DNA of 64,000 bases, taken from the NCBI RefSeq assembly GCF_019059575.1, contig NW_024881700.1, positions 434,001 through 498,000 on the forward strand. The letters run 5' to 3'. Below, in pieces: positions 1-11,800 of this stretch. The position numbers and the translations under genes are program-made. The stretch's first letter is position 1. Every line of letters begins with the position of its first letter. The notes under the pieces were generated by a model, which made no database searches, was not told the origin of the DNA, and saw only the letters and a program-made list of their open reading frames with translations. The stretch is from Amphibalanus amphitrite. Taxonomy: Eukaryota > Arthropoda > Thecostraca > Balanomorpha > Balanidae.

Positions 1-130
1 TCCGTTAATCTAAGGAAAGACTACGCTCGCTTCGCTCGCTCCGTAATAAAAGGCACCTACGAGCTTCCTTTAAGATCGCTCACTTCGAAACGTGTGCGAT
101 AAGCGCAGCGAGCAGCGAGCCAAAATAATT

Positions 131-1477
131 TCATCCATAATTGTGGTTGCCGGCACCACCGCTCGTCGCAGCTGCTGCCACCGTTCCATATCCTCCGCCA
201 CCTCCTACGATACCGCCTCCAATGACGCCTCTTCCGCCTCCAATAATACCACCTCCTCTAATAGCTCCGCCGCCCAGACCAGGTCTGAGCGCCTGTCCGC
301 CGCCCCTGATGTCGATTCCTCCGCCGGTCTGGCAGGGCTGGGTGACCGTGACTGTCCGTTGCACCACCTGCGGCACCACCTGCGTCTGCACCACCTCCCG
401 TGTCACCAGCTGCTGCACCAGCTGTGTGCGTGTCACGGCCACAGTCCGCCCGGGCGCCGTCACCAGCTGCAGTTGGGTGCTGAGCGAGGTTCTTGTCACT
501 GGAGCGGCCGGCTGCTGCACCGTCACCAGTCGCGTGTTCAGCTGCTGCTGGGTGCGCGTCACGGGCACCACCCGTGTCTGCACCACCTCCGAGGGCACCA
601 GGCGCGTGCTCACTGCCTCCTGCACCACCGTCTGACGCAATGTGAAGGTCTGGGAGAGGGTGCGTTCGAACTGACGGGTGGCGGTCACCTGGACTGTGTC
701 CACCTGAGGCACCTGCACCACAGACTGCACCGGGATCACCTGCGTGGAAGGTACCAGTTGTGTGGAGGTGCGCACCGCGCCCGGGACGACCACCTGACTG
801 GTGATGATGCGCTGATCCTGCACCACCAGTGTGCTCACCACCGGTGCCGCTGACTGTGTCACCAGCCTGGTGCGCAGCCGCTGCTGTGTCTGCGTCAGCG
901 TCACCACCGGTCCGGCCACCTGCTGACGCTGGGTCACCACCTGGACACGCGGAACATCCACTGACACCAGTTGTACGCTGGTGGCTACCGCCGTTCGTAG
1001 GATGGTCGTCGGCCGCACCAGGGTGGTTTCAACAGTGCGGAGCCGCTGCAGCAGCTGTGTGCGCACCACTAGGCGCTGTGTGGTGCTGGTGACGCGGCGG
1101 CGGGCGCCCGGCACCGTCTGTGTCCTGGTGACGAGCTGCACCAGTAGGGTAGTACGCAGCACCTCACGAGGTATCACAGCCGTGCTGAGCACCAGGGAGG
1201 TGCGCACTACTTCTGAGAGGACCGGACGAGTGATGATCTGTGTCCTGGTGACCAGCTGCACCACCGGCACGGTCACCTGCTGGTACTGGGTCTCGGTCAC
1301 GAACTCGGTTCTGTACTGTGTCCGGGTTCCGGCCGGGGCGCACTGGCCGCCTCCGTTCGTAGTCGGGCTCTGAGCAGGCGGGATGTAGCCACCCTGAGCC
1401 GCGGCGCAGGTCAGCAGCGGAGCGAGCAGCACCAGTAGCAGCAGCGGCGGCGGCGGGGCCGGGAGAAGCGGCCTCAT
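131..1477 (-). CDS. Secreted Val/Thr/Gln/Arg-rich repeat protein of unknown function
   Basis: I do not recognise this protein. The open frame gives 448 residues. The first ~28 form a clear signal peptide (MRPLL, a proline run, then a leucine-rich core ending CAAAQ), so it is probably secreted. Residues ~50-380 are a low-complexity domain of alternating Val/Thr/Gln/Arg in which TRTQ occurs five times, with variants such as VRTQ, QTQ and VVQT. This looks like repeated beta-strand segments. The mature protein has no lysine or tryptophan and only two cysteines, one on each side of the repeat domain (GGQC and QPC). The last ~65 residues are a Gly-rich tail ending NHNYG. On the coding strand a good 3' splice site (CTCTCTTGCAG) lies one base before the ATG, so an upstream 5'-UTR exon is likely. 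A structural cuticle, egg-coat, mucus or adhesive protein would fit, but that is inference. Reading the opposite strand gives only shadow frames. Confidence 0.72.
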   Translation of the reverse strand: MRPLLPAPPPPLLLLVLLAPLLTCAAAQGGYIPPAQSPTTNGGGQCAPAGTRTQYRTEFVTETQYQQVTVPVVQLVTRTQIITRPVLSEVVRTSLVLSTAVIPREVLRTTLLVQLVTRTQTVPGARRRVTSTTQRLVVRTQLLQRLRTVETTLVRPTTILRTAVATSVQLVSVDVPRVQVVTQRQQVAGPVVTLTQTQQRLRTRLVTQSAAPVVSTLVVQDQRIITSQVVVPGAVRTSTQLVPSTQVIPVQSVVQVPQVDTVQVTATRQFERTLSQTFTLRQTVVQEAVSTRLVPSEVVQTRVVPVTRTQQQLNTRLVTVQQPAAPVTRTSLSTQLQLVTAPGRTVAVTRTQLVQQLVTREVVQTQVVPQVVQRTVTVTQPCQTGGGIDIRGGGQALRPGLGGGAIRGGGIIGGGRGVIGGGIVGGGGGYGTVAAAATSGGAGNHNYG

Positions 1478-2460
1478 CCTGCAAGAGAGGCCGGCGGGAC
1501 GGCGTCAGAGGCGATTGGACTGAGCGACGGCGCCGGCCGGGGCAGCGGAGCGGCGGCACGCGAGTCCAATCACTTCTGCCGCCGCCCCGGCACACGGCAC
1601 CTCTCTGCAGCAGGATGAGGCCGGCGGGCTGACAGGGAGAGATGAGGGTGCATTGCGATAGACGGTGGACAGGGAGACGGAACCAGGGTGGAACTACGTA
1701 TTTGACTTTTGGTCTAGCTAGTATAGTTTGGAATAGAAAAATATGAAAGTTAATATAATTTAAATTAATTTAGTTTATTTTATTCATTTAAGTTAAATAA
1801 TAAGCTTCTTTAAGAACGAGGATATCCATTTACTGAAGGCACCATGGCCAACATTCCTGCACTACTTGCTTGTAACGTTCAGCGGTTCAGCTCATGCAAC
1901 CTCTGGCGGATCACATCTCCCGCTAGTGAAAGTCTGTATCGACACCGGCGCCAGATGTGCGGTGCCCGTAATTCCTCTCCTGGCTATCGGTGGCCGCTGG
2001 GCTGACTGTCGGCACTCAGTACCATGACCAGCCTGTTTTGACGCCTGAGAGCCGCATCTGTTGACGGTGTGGCTATGTTACACACGGCTGAATCGGTTAC
2101 CCGAATGTGTAACGTGTATGATGTAATGTCGCAGCATCGGTCGGCCGGCGACCTCGACTGTTGATCGTATTATTGCTATTCTAGAGTCATTTGCACTGAA
2201 GTTATCGTCTCCGAGGGGTTGCTGAGACGTTTACGGCCACTTTATATCGATTGACTGTGAAGAAATGCCTAATCCCATGTTTGGCGACTTCAACGCGGGT
2301 GTTATCGTTATTCGGATGTACTGCGGCACAGCGTAGTTTCAGGCGTTTACCACTAGTGCCATCTAGGGACAGCCAGAGGAAACTTTGCATATGCCGTCGG
2401 GTTATGCAAATGAAACGTATCCAATCGTGCTCTTTGAAAAGGAGTCTTCTGTGATGTTGA
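1478..2460. other. Flank between the secreted-protein gene and the repeat array; no gene seen
   Basis: The first ~200 bp are GC-rich and form the upstream flank (probable intron or 5' UTR) of the minus-strand gene. A 13-bp stretch around its start codon (gcaggatgaggcc) recurs inverted near 1609. From ~1690 to 1810 the sequence is very AT-rich. The remainder shows no convincing coding frame and no repeat shared with the array. Confidence 0.5.
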
Positions 2461-2517
2461 TCAAGACAGCCCATATTCAGCCCAGATTCAGCCCGGATTC
2501 AGCCCAGATTCGGGACA
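2461..2517 (+). repeat. Left 57-bp terminal inverted repeat of the array
   Basis: A perfect inverted match to 14208-14264. It begins TCAAGACAGCCC and contains a run of ATTCAGCCC-type subrepeats not found in interior monomers, so both outer edges share one specific end. Confidence 0.88.
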
Positions 2518-5500
2518 GCTCTGATCAAGCTGAAACTCGCACACAATGTAGGCCATGACATGCCCAATCCACAGTTAAAGTCATTCGGTGGCACTCCCAG
2601 CCGTTTGACCTACAGAGGTCAGCAAAGGTCACGTGGCCCAAATTTGCACAGCAGATTGTGGCCCACCCAGTAGAGGTAGAGCGCTAAAAATGGCACCAAT
2701 CGACTCGCCAGCATCTAATCTTACTTTCCAACCACTCATTTGACCTCTCAAGGTCATGCGATGACCAAAGGTCATTTGTGGGCTATGTCGAAAATACACT
2801 TGCACAGCAGTTTTCGAGTAGATGGATTGACCGAATTCCAAATCAAAGCACATCAGCGGGTAGCCCATAGGCCGTAGTAACTTTCCTTAAAAACCGCTTT
2901 TCGATATGTGACCCCGTTTGACCTCGGCAGGTCAAAATGTGCAAATAAACGACACTCAATACGTCACAGCCCGGATTCAGCCCAGATTCGGGACACCTGC
3001 GATCAAGCTGAAACTCGCACACAATGTAGGCCATGACATGCCCAATCCACAGTCCAAGTCATTCGGTGGCACTCCCAGCCGTTTGACCTACAGAGGTCAG
3101 CAAAAGTCACGTGGCCCAAATTTGCACAGCAGATTGTGGCCCACCCAGTAGAGCTAGAGCGCTAAAAATGGCCCCAATCGACTCGACAGCATCTAATCTT
3201 ACTTTCCCAACACTCATTTGACCTCTCAAGGTCATGCGATGACCTAAGGTCATTTGTGGGCTATGTCGAAAATACAATTGCACAGCAGTTTTCGAGTAGA
3301 TGGATTGACCGAATTCCAAATCAAAGCACATCATCGGGTAGCTCATAGGCCGTAGTAAATTTCCTTAAAAACCGCTTTTCGATATGTGACCCCGTTTGAC
3401 CTCGGCAGGTCAAAATGTGCAAATAAACGACACTCAATACGTCGCAGCCCGGAATCAGCCCAGATTCGGGACACCTCCGATCAAGCTGAACCTCGCACAC
3501 AATGTAGGCCATGACATGCCCAATCCACAGTCCAAGTCATTCGGTGGCACTCTCAGCCGTTTGACCTACAGAGGTCAGCAAAGGTCACGTGGCCCAAATT
3601 TGCACAGCAGATTGTGGCTTACCCAGTAGAGCTAGAGCGCTAAAAATGGCACCAATCGACTCGCCAGCATCTAATCTTACTTTCCCAACACTTATTTGAC
3701 CTCTCAAGGTCATGCGATGACCTAAGGTCATTTGTGGGCTATGTCGAAAATACACTTGCACAGCAGTTTTCGAGTAGATGGATTGACCGAATTCCAAACC
3801 AAAGCACATCATCGGGTAGCCCATAGGCCGTAGTAACTTTCCTTAAAAACCGCTTTTCGCTATGTGACCCCGTTTGACCTCGGCAGGTCAAAATGTGCAA
3901 ATAAACGACACTCAATATGTCGCAGCCCGGATTCACTCCAGATTCGGGACACCTGCGATCAAGCTGAAACTCGAACACAATGTAGGCCATGACATGCCTA
4001 ATCCACAGTCCAAGTCATTCGGTGGCACTCTCAGCCGTTTGACCTACAGAGGTCAGCAAAGGTCATGTGGCCCAAATTTGCACAGCAGATTGTGGCTTAC
4101 CCAGTAGAGCTAGAGCGCTAAAAATGGCACCAATCGACTCGCCAGCATCTAATCTTACTTTCCTAACACTTATTTGACCTCTCAAGGTCATGCGATGACC
4201 TAAGGTCATTTGTAGGCTATGTCGAAAATACACTTGCACAGCAGTTTTCGAGTAGATGGATTGACCAAATTCCAAATCAAAGCACATCAGCGGGTAGCCC
4301 ATAGGCCGTAGTAACTTTCCTTAAAAACCGCTTTTCGATATGTGACCCCGTTTGACCTCGGCAGGTCAAAATGTGCAAATAAACGACACTCAATACGTCG
4401 CAGCCCGGATTCAGCCCAGATTCGGGACACCTCCGATTAAGCTGAAACTCGCACACAATGTAGGCCATGACATGCCCAATCCACAGTCCAAGTCATTCGG
4501 TGGCACTCCCAGCCGTTTGACCTACAGAGGTCAGAAAAGGTCACGTGGCCCAAATTTGCACAGCAGATTGTGGCCCACCCAGTAGAGCTAGAGCGCTAAA
4601 AATGGCCCCAATCGACTCGACAGCATCTAATCTTACTTTCCCAACACTCATTTGACCTCTCAAGGTCATGCGATGACCTAAGGTCATTTGTGGGCTATGT
4701 CGAAAATACAATTGCACAGCAGTTTTCGAGTAGATGGATTGACCGAATTCCAAATCAAAGCACATCATCGGGTAGCCCATAGGCCGTAGTAATTTTCCTT
4801 AAAAACCGCTTTTCGATATGTGACCCCGTTTGACCTCGGCAGGTCAAAATGTGCAAATAAACGACACTCAATACGTCGCAGCCCGGATTCAGCCCAGATT
4901 CGGGACACCTCCGATCAAGCTGAAACTCGCACACAATGTAGGCCATGACATGCCCAATCCACAGTCCAAGTCATTCGGTGGCACTCCCAGCCGTTTGACC
5001 TACAGAGGTCAGCAAAGGTCACGTGGCCCAAATTTGCACAGCAGATTGTGGCCCACCCAGTAGAGCTAGAGCGCTAAAAATGGCACCAATCGACTCGCCA
5101 GCATCTAATCTTACTTTCCCAACACTCATTTGACCTCTCAACGTCATGCGATGACCTAAGGTCATTTGTGGGCTATGTCGAAAATACACTTGCACAGCAG
5201 TTTTCGAGTAGATGGATTGACCGAATTCCAAACGAAAGCACATCATCGGGTAGCCCATAGGCCGTAGTAACTTTCCTTAAAAACCGCTTTTCGCTATGTG
5301 ACCCCGTTTGACCTCGGCAGGTCAAAATGTGCAAATAAACGACACTCAATACGTCGCAGCCCGGATTCAGCCCAGATTCGGGACACCTCCGATCAAGCTA
5401 CAACTCGCACACAATGTAGGCCATGACATGCCCAATCCACAGTCCAAGTCATTCGGTGGCACTCCCAGCCGTTTGACATACAGAGGTCAGCAAAGGTCAC

Positions 5501-5860
5501 GTGGCCCAAATTTGCACAGCAGATTGTGGCCCACCCAGTAGAGCTAAAGCGCTAAAAATGGCCCGAATCGACTCGCCAGCATCTAATCTTACTTTCCCAA
5601 CACTCATTTGACCTCTCAAGGTCATGCGATGACCTAAGGTCATTTGTGGGCTATGTCGAAAATACACTTGCACAGCAGTTTTCGAGTAGATAGATTGACC
5701 GAATTCCAAATCAAAGCACATCATCGGGTAGCCCATAGGCCTAAGTAACTTTCCTTAAAAACCGCTTTTCGATATGTGACCCCGTTTGACCTCGGCAGGT
5801 CAAAATGTGCAAATAAACGACACTCAATACGTCGCAGCCCGGATTCAGCCCAGATTCGGG
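2461..5860 (+). repeat. Left arm of the inverted array, ~7 monomers
   Basis: Landmarks such as the CGGCAGGTCAAAATGTGC block recur at 478-bp steps (for example near 2926, 3404, 3882, 4360, 4838, 5316 and 5794). Monomers differ by a few per cent. The unit at ~3396-3873 carries the variants GGAATCAGCCC and AAGCTGAACC, and the next unit (3874-4351) carries ATTCACTCC and CTCGAACAC. The same two variant types also sit next to each other in the right arm. Confidence 0.88.
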
Positions 5861-8800
5861 TCACATATCGAAAAGCGGTTTTCAAGGAAAGTTACTACGG
5901 CCTATGGGCTGCCCGATGATGTGCTTTGATTTGGAATTCGGTCAATCCATCGACTCGAAAACTGCTGTGCAAGTGTATTTTCGACATAGCCCACAAATGA
6001 CCTTAGGTCATCGCATGACCTTGAGAGGTCAAGTGAGTGTTGGGAAAGTAAGATTAGATGCTGGCGAGTCGATTGGTGCCATTTTTAGCGCTCTAGCTCT
6101 ACTGGGTGGGCCACAATCTGCTGTGCAAATTTGGGCCACGTGACCTTTGCTGACCTCTGTAGGTCAAACGGCTGGGAGTGCCACCGAATGACTGTAACTG
6201 TGGATTAAGCATGTCATGGCCTACATTGTGTGCAAGTTTTAGGTTGATCGGAGGTGTCCCGAATCTGGGCTGAATCCGGGCTGCGACGTATTGAGTGTCG
6301 TTTACTTGCACATTTTGACCTGCCGAGGTCAAACGGGGTCACATATCGAAAAGCGGTTTTTAAGGAAAGTTACTACGGACTATGGGCTACCCGATGATGT
6401 GCTTTGATTTGGAATTCGGTCAATCCATCTACTCGAAAACTGCTGTGCAAGTGTATTTTCGACATAGCCCACAAATGACCTTAGGTCATCGCATGACCTT
6501 GAGAGGTCAAATAAGTGTTAGGTAAGTAAGATTAGATGCTGGCGAGTCGATTGGTGCCATTTTTAGCGCTCTATCTCTACTGGGTGGGCCACAATCTGCT
6601 GTGCACATTTGGGCCACGTGACCTTTGCTGACCTCTGTAGGTCAAACGGCTGGGAGTGCCACCGAATGACTTGGACTGTGGATTGCGCATGTCATGGCCT
6701 ACATTGTGTGCGAGTTTCAGCTTGATCGGAGGTGTCCCGAATCTGGGCTGATTCCGGGCTGCGACATATTGAGTGTCGTTTATTTGCACATTTTGACCTG
6801 CCGAGGTCAAACGGGGTCACATATCGAAAAGCGGTTTTTAAGGAAATTTACTACGGCCTATGAGCTACCCGATGATGTGCTTTGATTTGGAATTCGGTCA
6901 ATCCATCTACTCGAAAACTGCTGTGCAAGTGTATTTTCGACATAGCCCACAAATGACCTGAGGTCATCGCATGACCTTGAGAGGTCAAATGAGTGTTGGG
7001 AAAGTAAGATTAGATGCTGGCGAGTCGATTGGTGCCATTTTTAGCGCTCTAGCTCTACTGGGTGGGCCACAATTTGCTGTGCAAATTTGGGCCACGTGAG
7101 TCGTGACCTTTGCTGACGTCTGTAGGTCAAACGGCTGGGAATGCCACCGAACGACTTTAACTGTGGATTGGGCATGTCATGGCCTACATTGTGTGCGAGT
7201 TTCAGCTTGATCGGAGGTGTCCCGAATCTGGGCTGAATCCGGGCTGCGACGTATTGAGTGTCGTTTATTTGCACATTTTGACCTACCGATGTCAAACGGG
7301 GTCACATATCGAAAAGCGGTTTTCAAGGAAAGTTACTACGGCCTATTGGTTACCCGATGATGTGCTTTGGTTTGGAATTCGGTCAATCCATCTACTCGAA
7401 AACTGCTGTGCAAGTGTATTTTCGACATAGCCCACAAATGACCTTAGGTCATCGCATGACCTTGAGAGGTCAAATAAGTGTTGGGAAAGTAAGATTAGAT
7501 GCTGGCGAGTCGATTGGTGCCATTTTTAGCGCTCTAGCTCTACTGGGTAAGCCACAATCTGCTGTGCAAATTTGGGCCACGTGACCTTTGCTGACCTCTG
7601 TAGGTCAAACGGCTGAGAGTGCCACCGAATGACTTGGACTGTGGATTGGGCATGTCATGGCCTACATTGTGTGCGAGGTTCAGCTTGATCGGAGGTGTCC
7701 CGAATCTGGGCTGATTCCGGGCTGCGACATATTGAGTGTCGTTTATTTGCACATTTTGACCTGCCGAGGTCAAACGGGGTCACATATCGAAAAGCGGTTT
7801 TTAAGGAAATTTACTACGGCCTATGAGCTACCCGATGATGTGCTTTGATTTGGAATTCGGTCAACCCATCTACTCGAAAACTGCTGTGCAAGTGTATTTT
7901 CGACATAGCCCACAAATGACCTGAGGTCATCGCATGACCTTGAGAGGTCAAATGAGTGTTGGGAAAGTAAGATTAGATGCTGGCGAGTCGATTGGTGCCA
8001 TTTTTAGCGCTCTAGCTCTACTGGGTGGGCCACAATCTGCTGTGCAAATTTGGGCCACGTGAGTCGTGACCTTTGCTGACCTCTGTAGGTCAAACGGCTG
8101 GGAATGCCACCGAACGACTTTAACTGTGGATTGGGCATGTCATGGCCTACATTGTGTGCCAGTTTCAGCTTGATCAGAGGTGTCCCGAATCTGGGCTGAA
8201 TCCGGGCTGCGACGTATTGAGTGTCGTTTATTTGCACATTTTGACCTGCCGAGGTCAAACGGGGTCACATATCGAAAAGCGGTTTTTAAGGAAAGTTACT
8301 ACGGCCTATGGGCTACCCGATGATGTGCTTTGATTTGGAATTCGGTCAATCCATCTACTCGAAAACTGCTGTGCAAGTGTATTTTCGACATAGCCTACAA
8401 ATGACCTTAGGTCATCGCATGACCTTGAGAGGTCAAATAAGTGTTGGGAAAGTAAGACTAGATGCTGGCGAGTCGATTGGTGCCATTTTTAGCGCTCTAG
8501 CTCTACTGGGTAAGCCACAATCTGCTGTGCAAATTTGGGCCACATGACCTTTGCTGACCTCTGTAGGTCAAACGGCTGAGAGTGCCACCGAATGACTTGG
8601 ACTGTGGATTAGGCATGTCATGGCCTACATTGTGTTCGAGTTTCAGCTTGATCGCAGGTGTCCCGAATCTGGACTGAATCCGGGCTGGGACATATTGAGT
8701 GTCGTTCATTTGCACATTTTGACCTGCCGAGGTCAAACGGGGTCACATATCGAAAAGCGGTTTTTAAGGAAAGCTACTACGTCCTATAAGCTACCCGATG

Positions 8801-11800
8801 ATGTGCTTTGATTTGGAATTCGGTCAATCCATCTACTCGAAAACTGCTGTGCAAGTGTATTTTCGACATAGCCCACAAATGACCTTAGGTCATCGCATGA
8901 CCTTGAGAGGTCAAATAAGTGTTGGGAAAGTAAGATTAGATGCTGGCGAGTCGATTGGTGCCATTTTTAGCGCTCTAGCTCTACTGGGTAAGCCACAATC
9001 TGCTGTGCAAATTTGGGCCACGTGACCTTTGCTGACCTCTGTAGGTCAAACGGCTGAGAGTGCCACCGAATGACTTGGACTGTGGATTGGGCATGTCATG
9101 GCCTACATTGTGTGCGAGGTTCAGCTTGATCGGAGGTGTCCCGAATCTGGGCTGATTCCGGGCTGCGACATATTGAGTGTCGTTTATTTGCACATTTTGA
9201 CCTGCCGAGGTCAAACGGGGTCACATATCGAAAAGCGGTTTTTAAGGAAATTTACTACGGCCTATGAGCTACCCGATGATGTGCTTTGATTTGGAATTCG
9301 GTCAATCCATCTACTCGAAAACTGCTGTGCAAGTGTATTTTCGACATAGCCCACAAATGACCTGAGGTCATTGCATGACCTTGAGAGGTCAAATGAGTGT
9401 TGGGAAAGTAAGATTAGATGCTGGCGAGTCGATTGGTGCCATTTTTAGCGCTCTAGCTCTACTGGGTGGGCCACAATCTGCTGTGCAAATTTGGGCCACG
9501 TGAGTCGTGACCTTTGCTGACCTCTGTAGGTCAAACGGCTGGGAATGCCACCGAACGACTTTAACTGTGGATTGGGCATGTCATGGCCTACATTGTGTGC
9601 CAGTTTCAGCTTGATCAGAGGTGTCCCGAATCTGGGCTGAATCCGGGCTGCGACGTATTGAGTGTCGTTTATTTGCACATTTTGACCTGCCGAGGTCAAA
9701 CGGGGTCACATATCGAAAAGCGGTTTTTAAGGAAAGTTACTACGGCCTATGGGCTACCCGATGATGTGCTTTGATTTGGAATTCGGTCAATCCATCTACT
9801 CGAAAACTGCTGTGCAAGTGTATTTTCGACATAGCCTACAAATGACCTTAGGTCATCGCATGACCTTGAGAGGTCAAATAAGTGTTGGGAAAGTAAGACT
9901 AGATGCTGGCGAGTCGATTGGTGCCATTTTTAGCGCTCTAGCTCTACTGGGTAAGCCACAATCTGCTGTGCAAATTTGGGCCACATGACCTTTGCTGACC
10001 TCTGTAGGTCAAACGGCTGAGAGTGCCACCGAATGACTTGGACTGTGGATTAGGCATGTCATGGCCTACATTGTGTTCGAGTTTCAGCTTGATCGCAGGT
10101 GTCCCGAATCTGGACTGAATCCGGGCTGCGACATATTGAGTGTCGTTCATTTGCACATTTTGACCTGCCGAGGTCAAACGGGGTCACATATCGAAAAGCG
10201 GTTTTTAAGGAAAGCTACTACGTCCTATAAGCTACCCGATGATGTGCTTTGATTTGGAATTCGGTCAATCCATCTACTCGAAAACCGCTGTGCAAGTGTA
10301 TTTTCGACATAGCCCATAAATGACCTTAGGTCATCGCATGACCCTGAGAGGTCAAATGAGTGTTGGGAAAGTAAGATTAGATGCTGGCGAGTCGATTGGT
10401 GCCATTTTTAGCGCTCTAGCTCTGCTGGGTGGGCCACAATCTGCTGTGCAAATTTGGGCCACGTGACCTTTGCTGACCTCTGTAGGTCAAACGGCTGGGA
10501 GTGCCACCGAATGACTTAGACTGTGGATTGGGCATGTCATGTCCTACATTGTGTGCGAGTTGTAGCTTGATCGGAGGTGTCCCGAATCTGGGCTGAATCC
10601 GGGCTGCGACGTATTGAGTGTCGTTTATTTGCACATTTTGACCTGCCGAGGTCAAACAGGGTCATATAGCGAAAAGCGGTTTTTAAGGAAAGTTACTACG
10701 GCCTATGGGCTTTTGATGATGTGCTTTGGTTTGGAATTCGGTCAATCCATCTACTCGAAAAATGCTGTGCAAGTGTATTTTCGACATAGCCCACAAATGA
10801 CCTTAGGTCATCGCATGACCTTGAGAGGTCAAATGAGTGTTGGGAAAGTAAGATTAGATGCTGGCGAGTCGATTGGTGCCATTTTTAGCGCTCTAGCTCT
10901 ACTGGGTGGGCCACAATCTGCTGTGCAAATTTGGGCCACGTGACATTTGCTGACCTCTGTAGGTCAAACGGCTGGGAGTGCCACCGAACGACTTTAACTG
11001 TGGATTGGGCATGTCATGGCCTACATTGTATGCGAGTTTCAGCTTGATCAGAGGTGTCCCGAATCTGGGCTGAATCCGGGCTGCGACGTATTGAGTGTCG
11101 TTTATTTGCACATTTTGACCTGCCGAGGTCAAACGGGGTCACATATCGAAAAGCGGTTTTAAAGGAAAGTTACTACGGCCTATGGGCTACCCGATGATGT
11201 GCTTTGATTTGGAATTCGGTCAATCCATCTACTCGAAAACTGCTGTGCAAGTGTATTTTCGACATAGCCCACAAATGACCTTAGGTCATCGCATGACCTT
11301 GAGAGGTCAAACAAGAGTTGGGAAAGTAAGATTAGATGCTGGCGAGTCGATTGGTGCCATTTTTAGCGCTCTAGCTCTACTGGGTGGGCCACAATCTGCT
11401 GTGCAAATTTGGGCCACGTGACCTTTGCTGACCTCTGTAGGTCAAACGGCTGGGAGTGCCACCGAATTACTTGGACTGTGGATTAGGCATGTCATGGCCT
11501 ACATTGTGTGCGAGTTTCAGCTTGATCGGAGGTGTCCCGAATCTGGGCTGAATCCGGGCTGCCACGTATTGAGTGTCGTTTATTTGCACATTTTGACCTG
11601 CCGAGGTCAAACGGGGTCACATAGCGAAAAGCGGTTTTTAAGTAAAGTTACTACGGCCTATGGGCTACCCGATGATGTGCTTTGATTCGGAATTCGGTCA
11701 ATCCATCTACTCGAAAACTGCTCTGCAAGTGTATTTTCGACATAGCCCACAAATGACCTTAGGTCATCGCATGACCTTGAGAGATCAAATGAGTGTTGGG

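Noticed and set aside
92..1595. Long plus- and minus-strand frames overlapping the secreted-protein gene
   Set aside because: They are shadows of the repeat-coding minus-strand frame, Cys/His-rich only because of antisense codons. None has a signal peptide or known motif.
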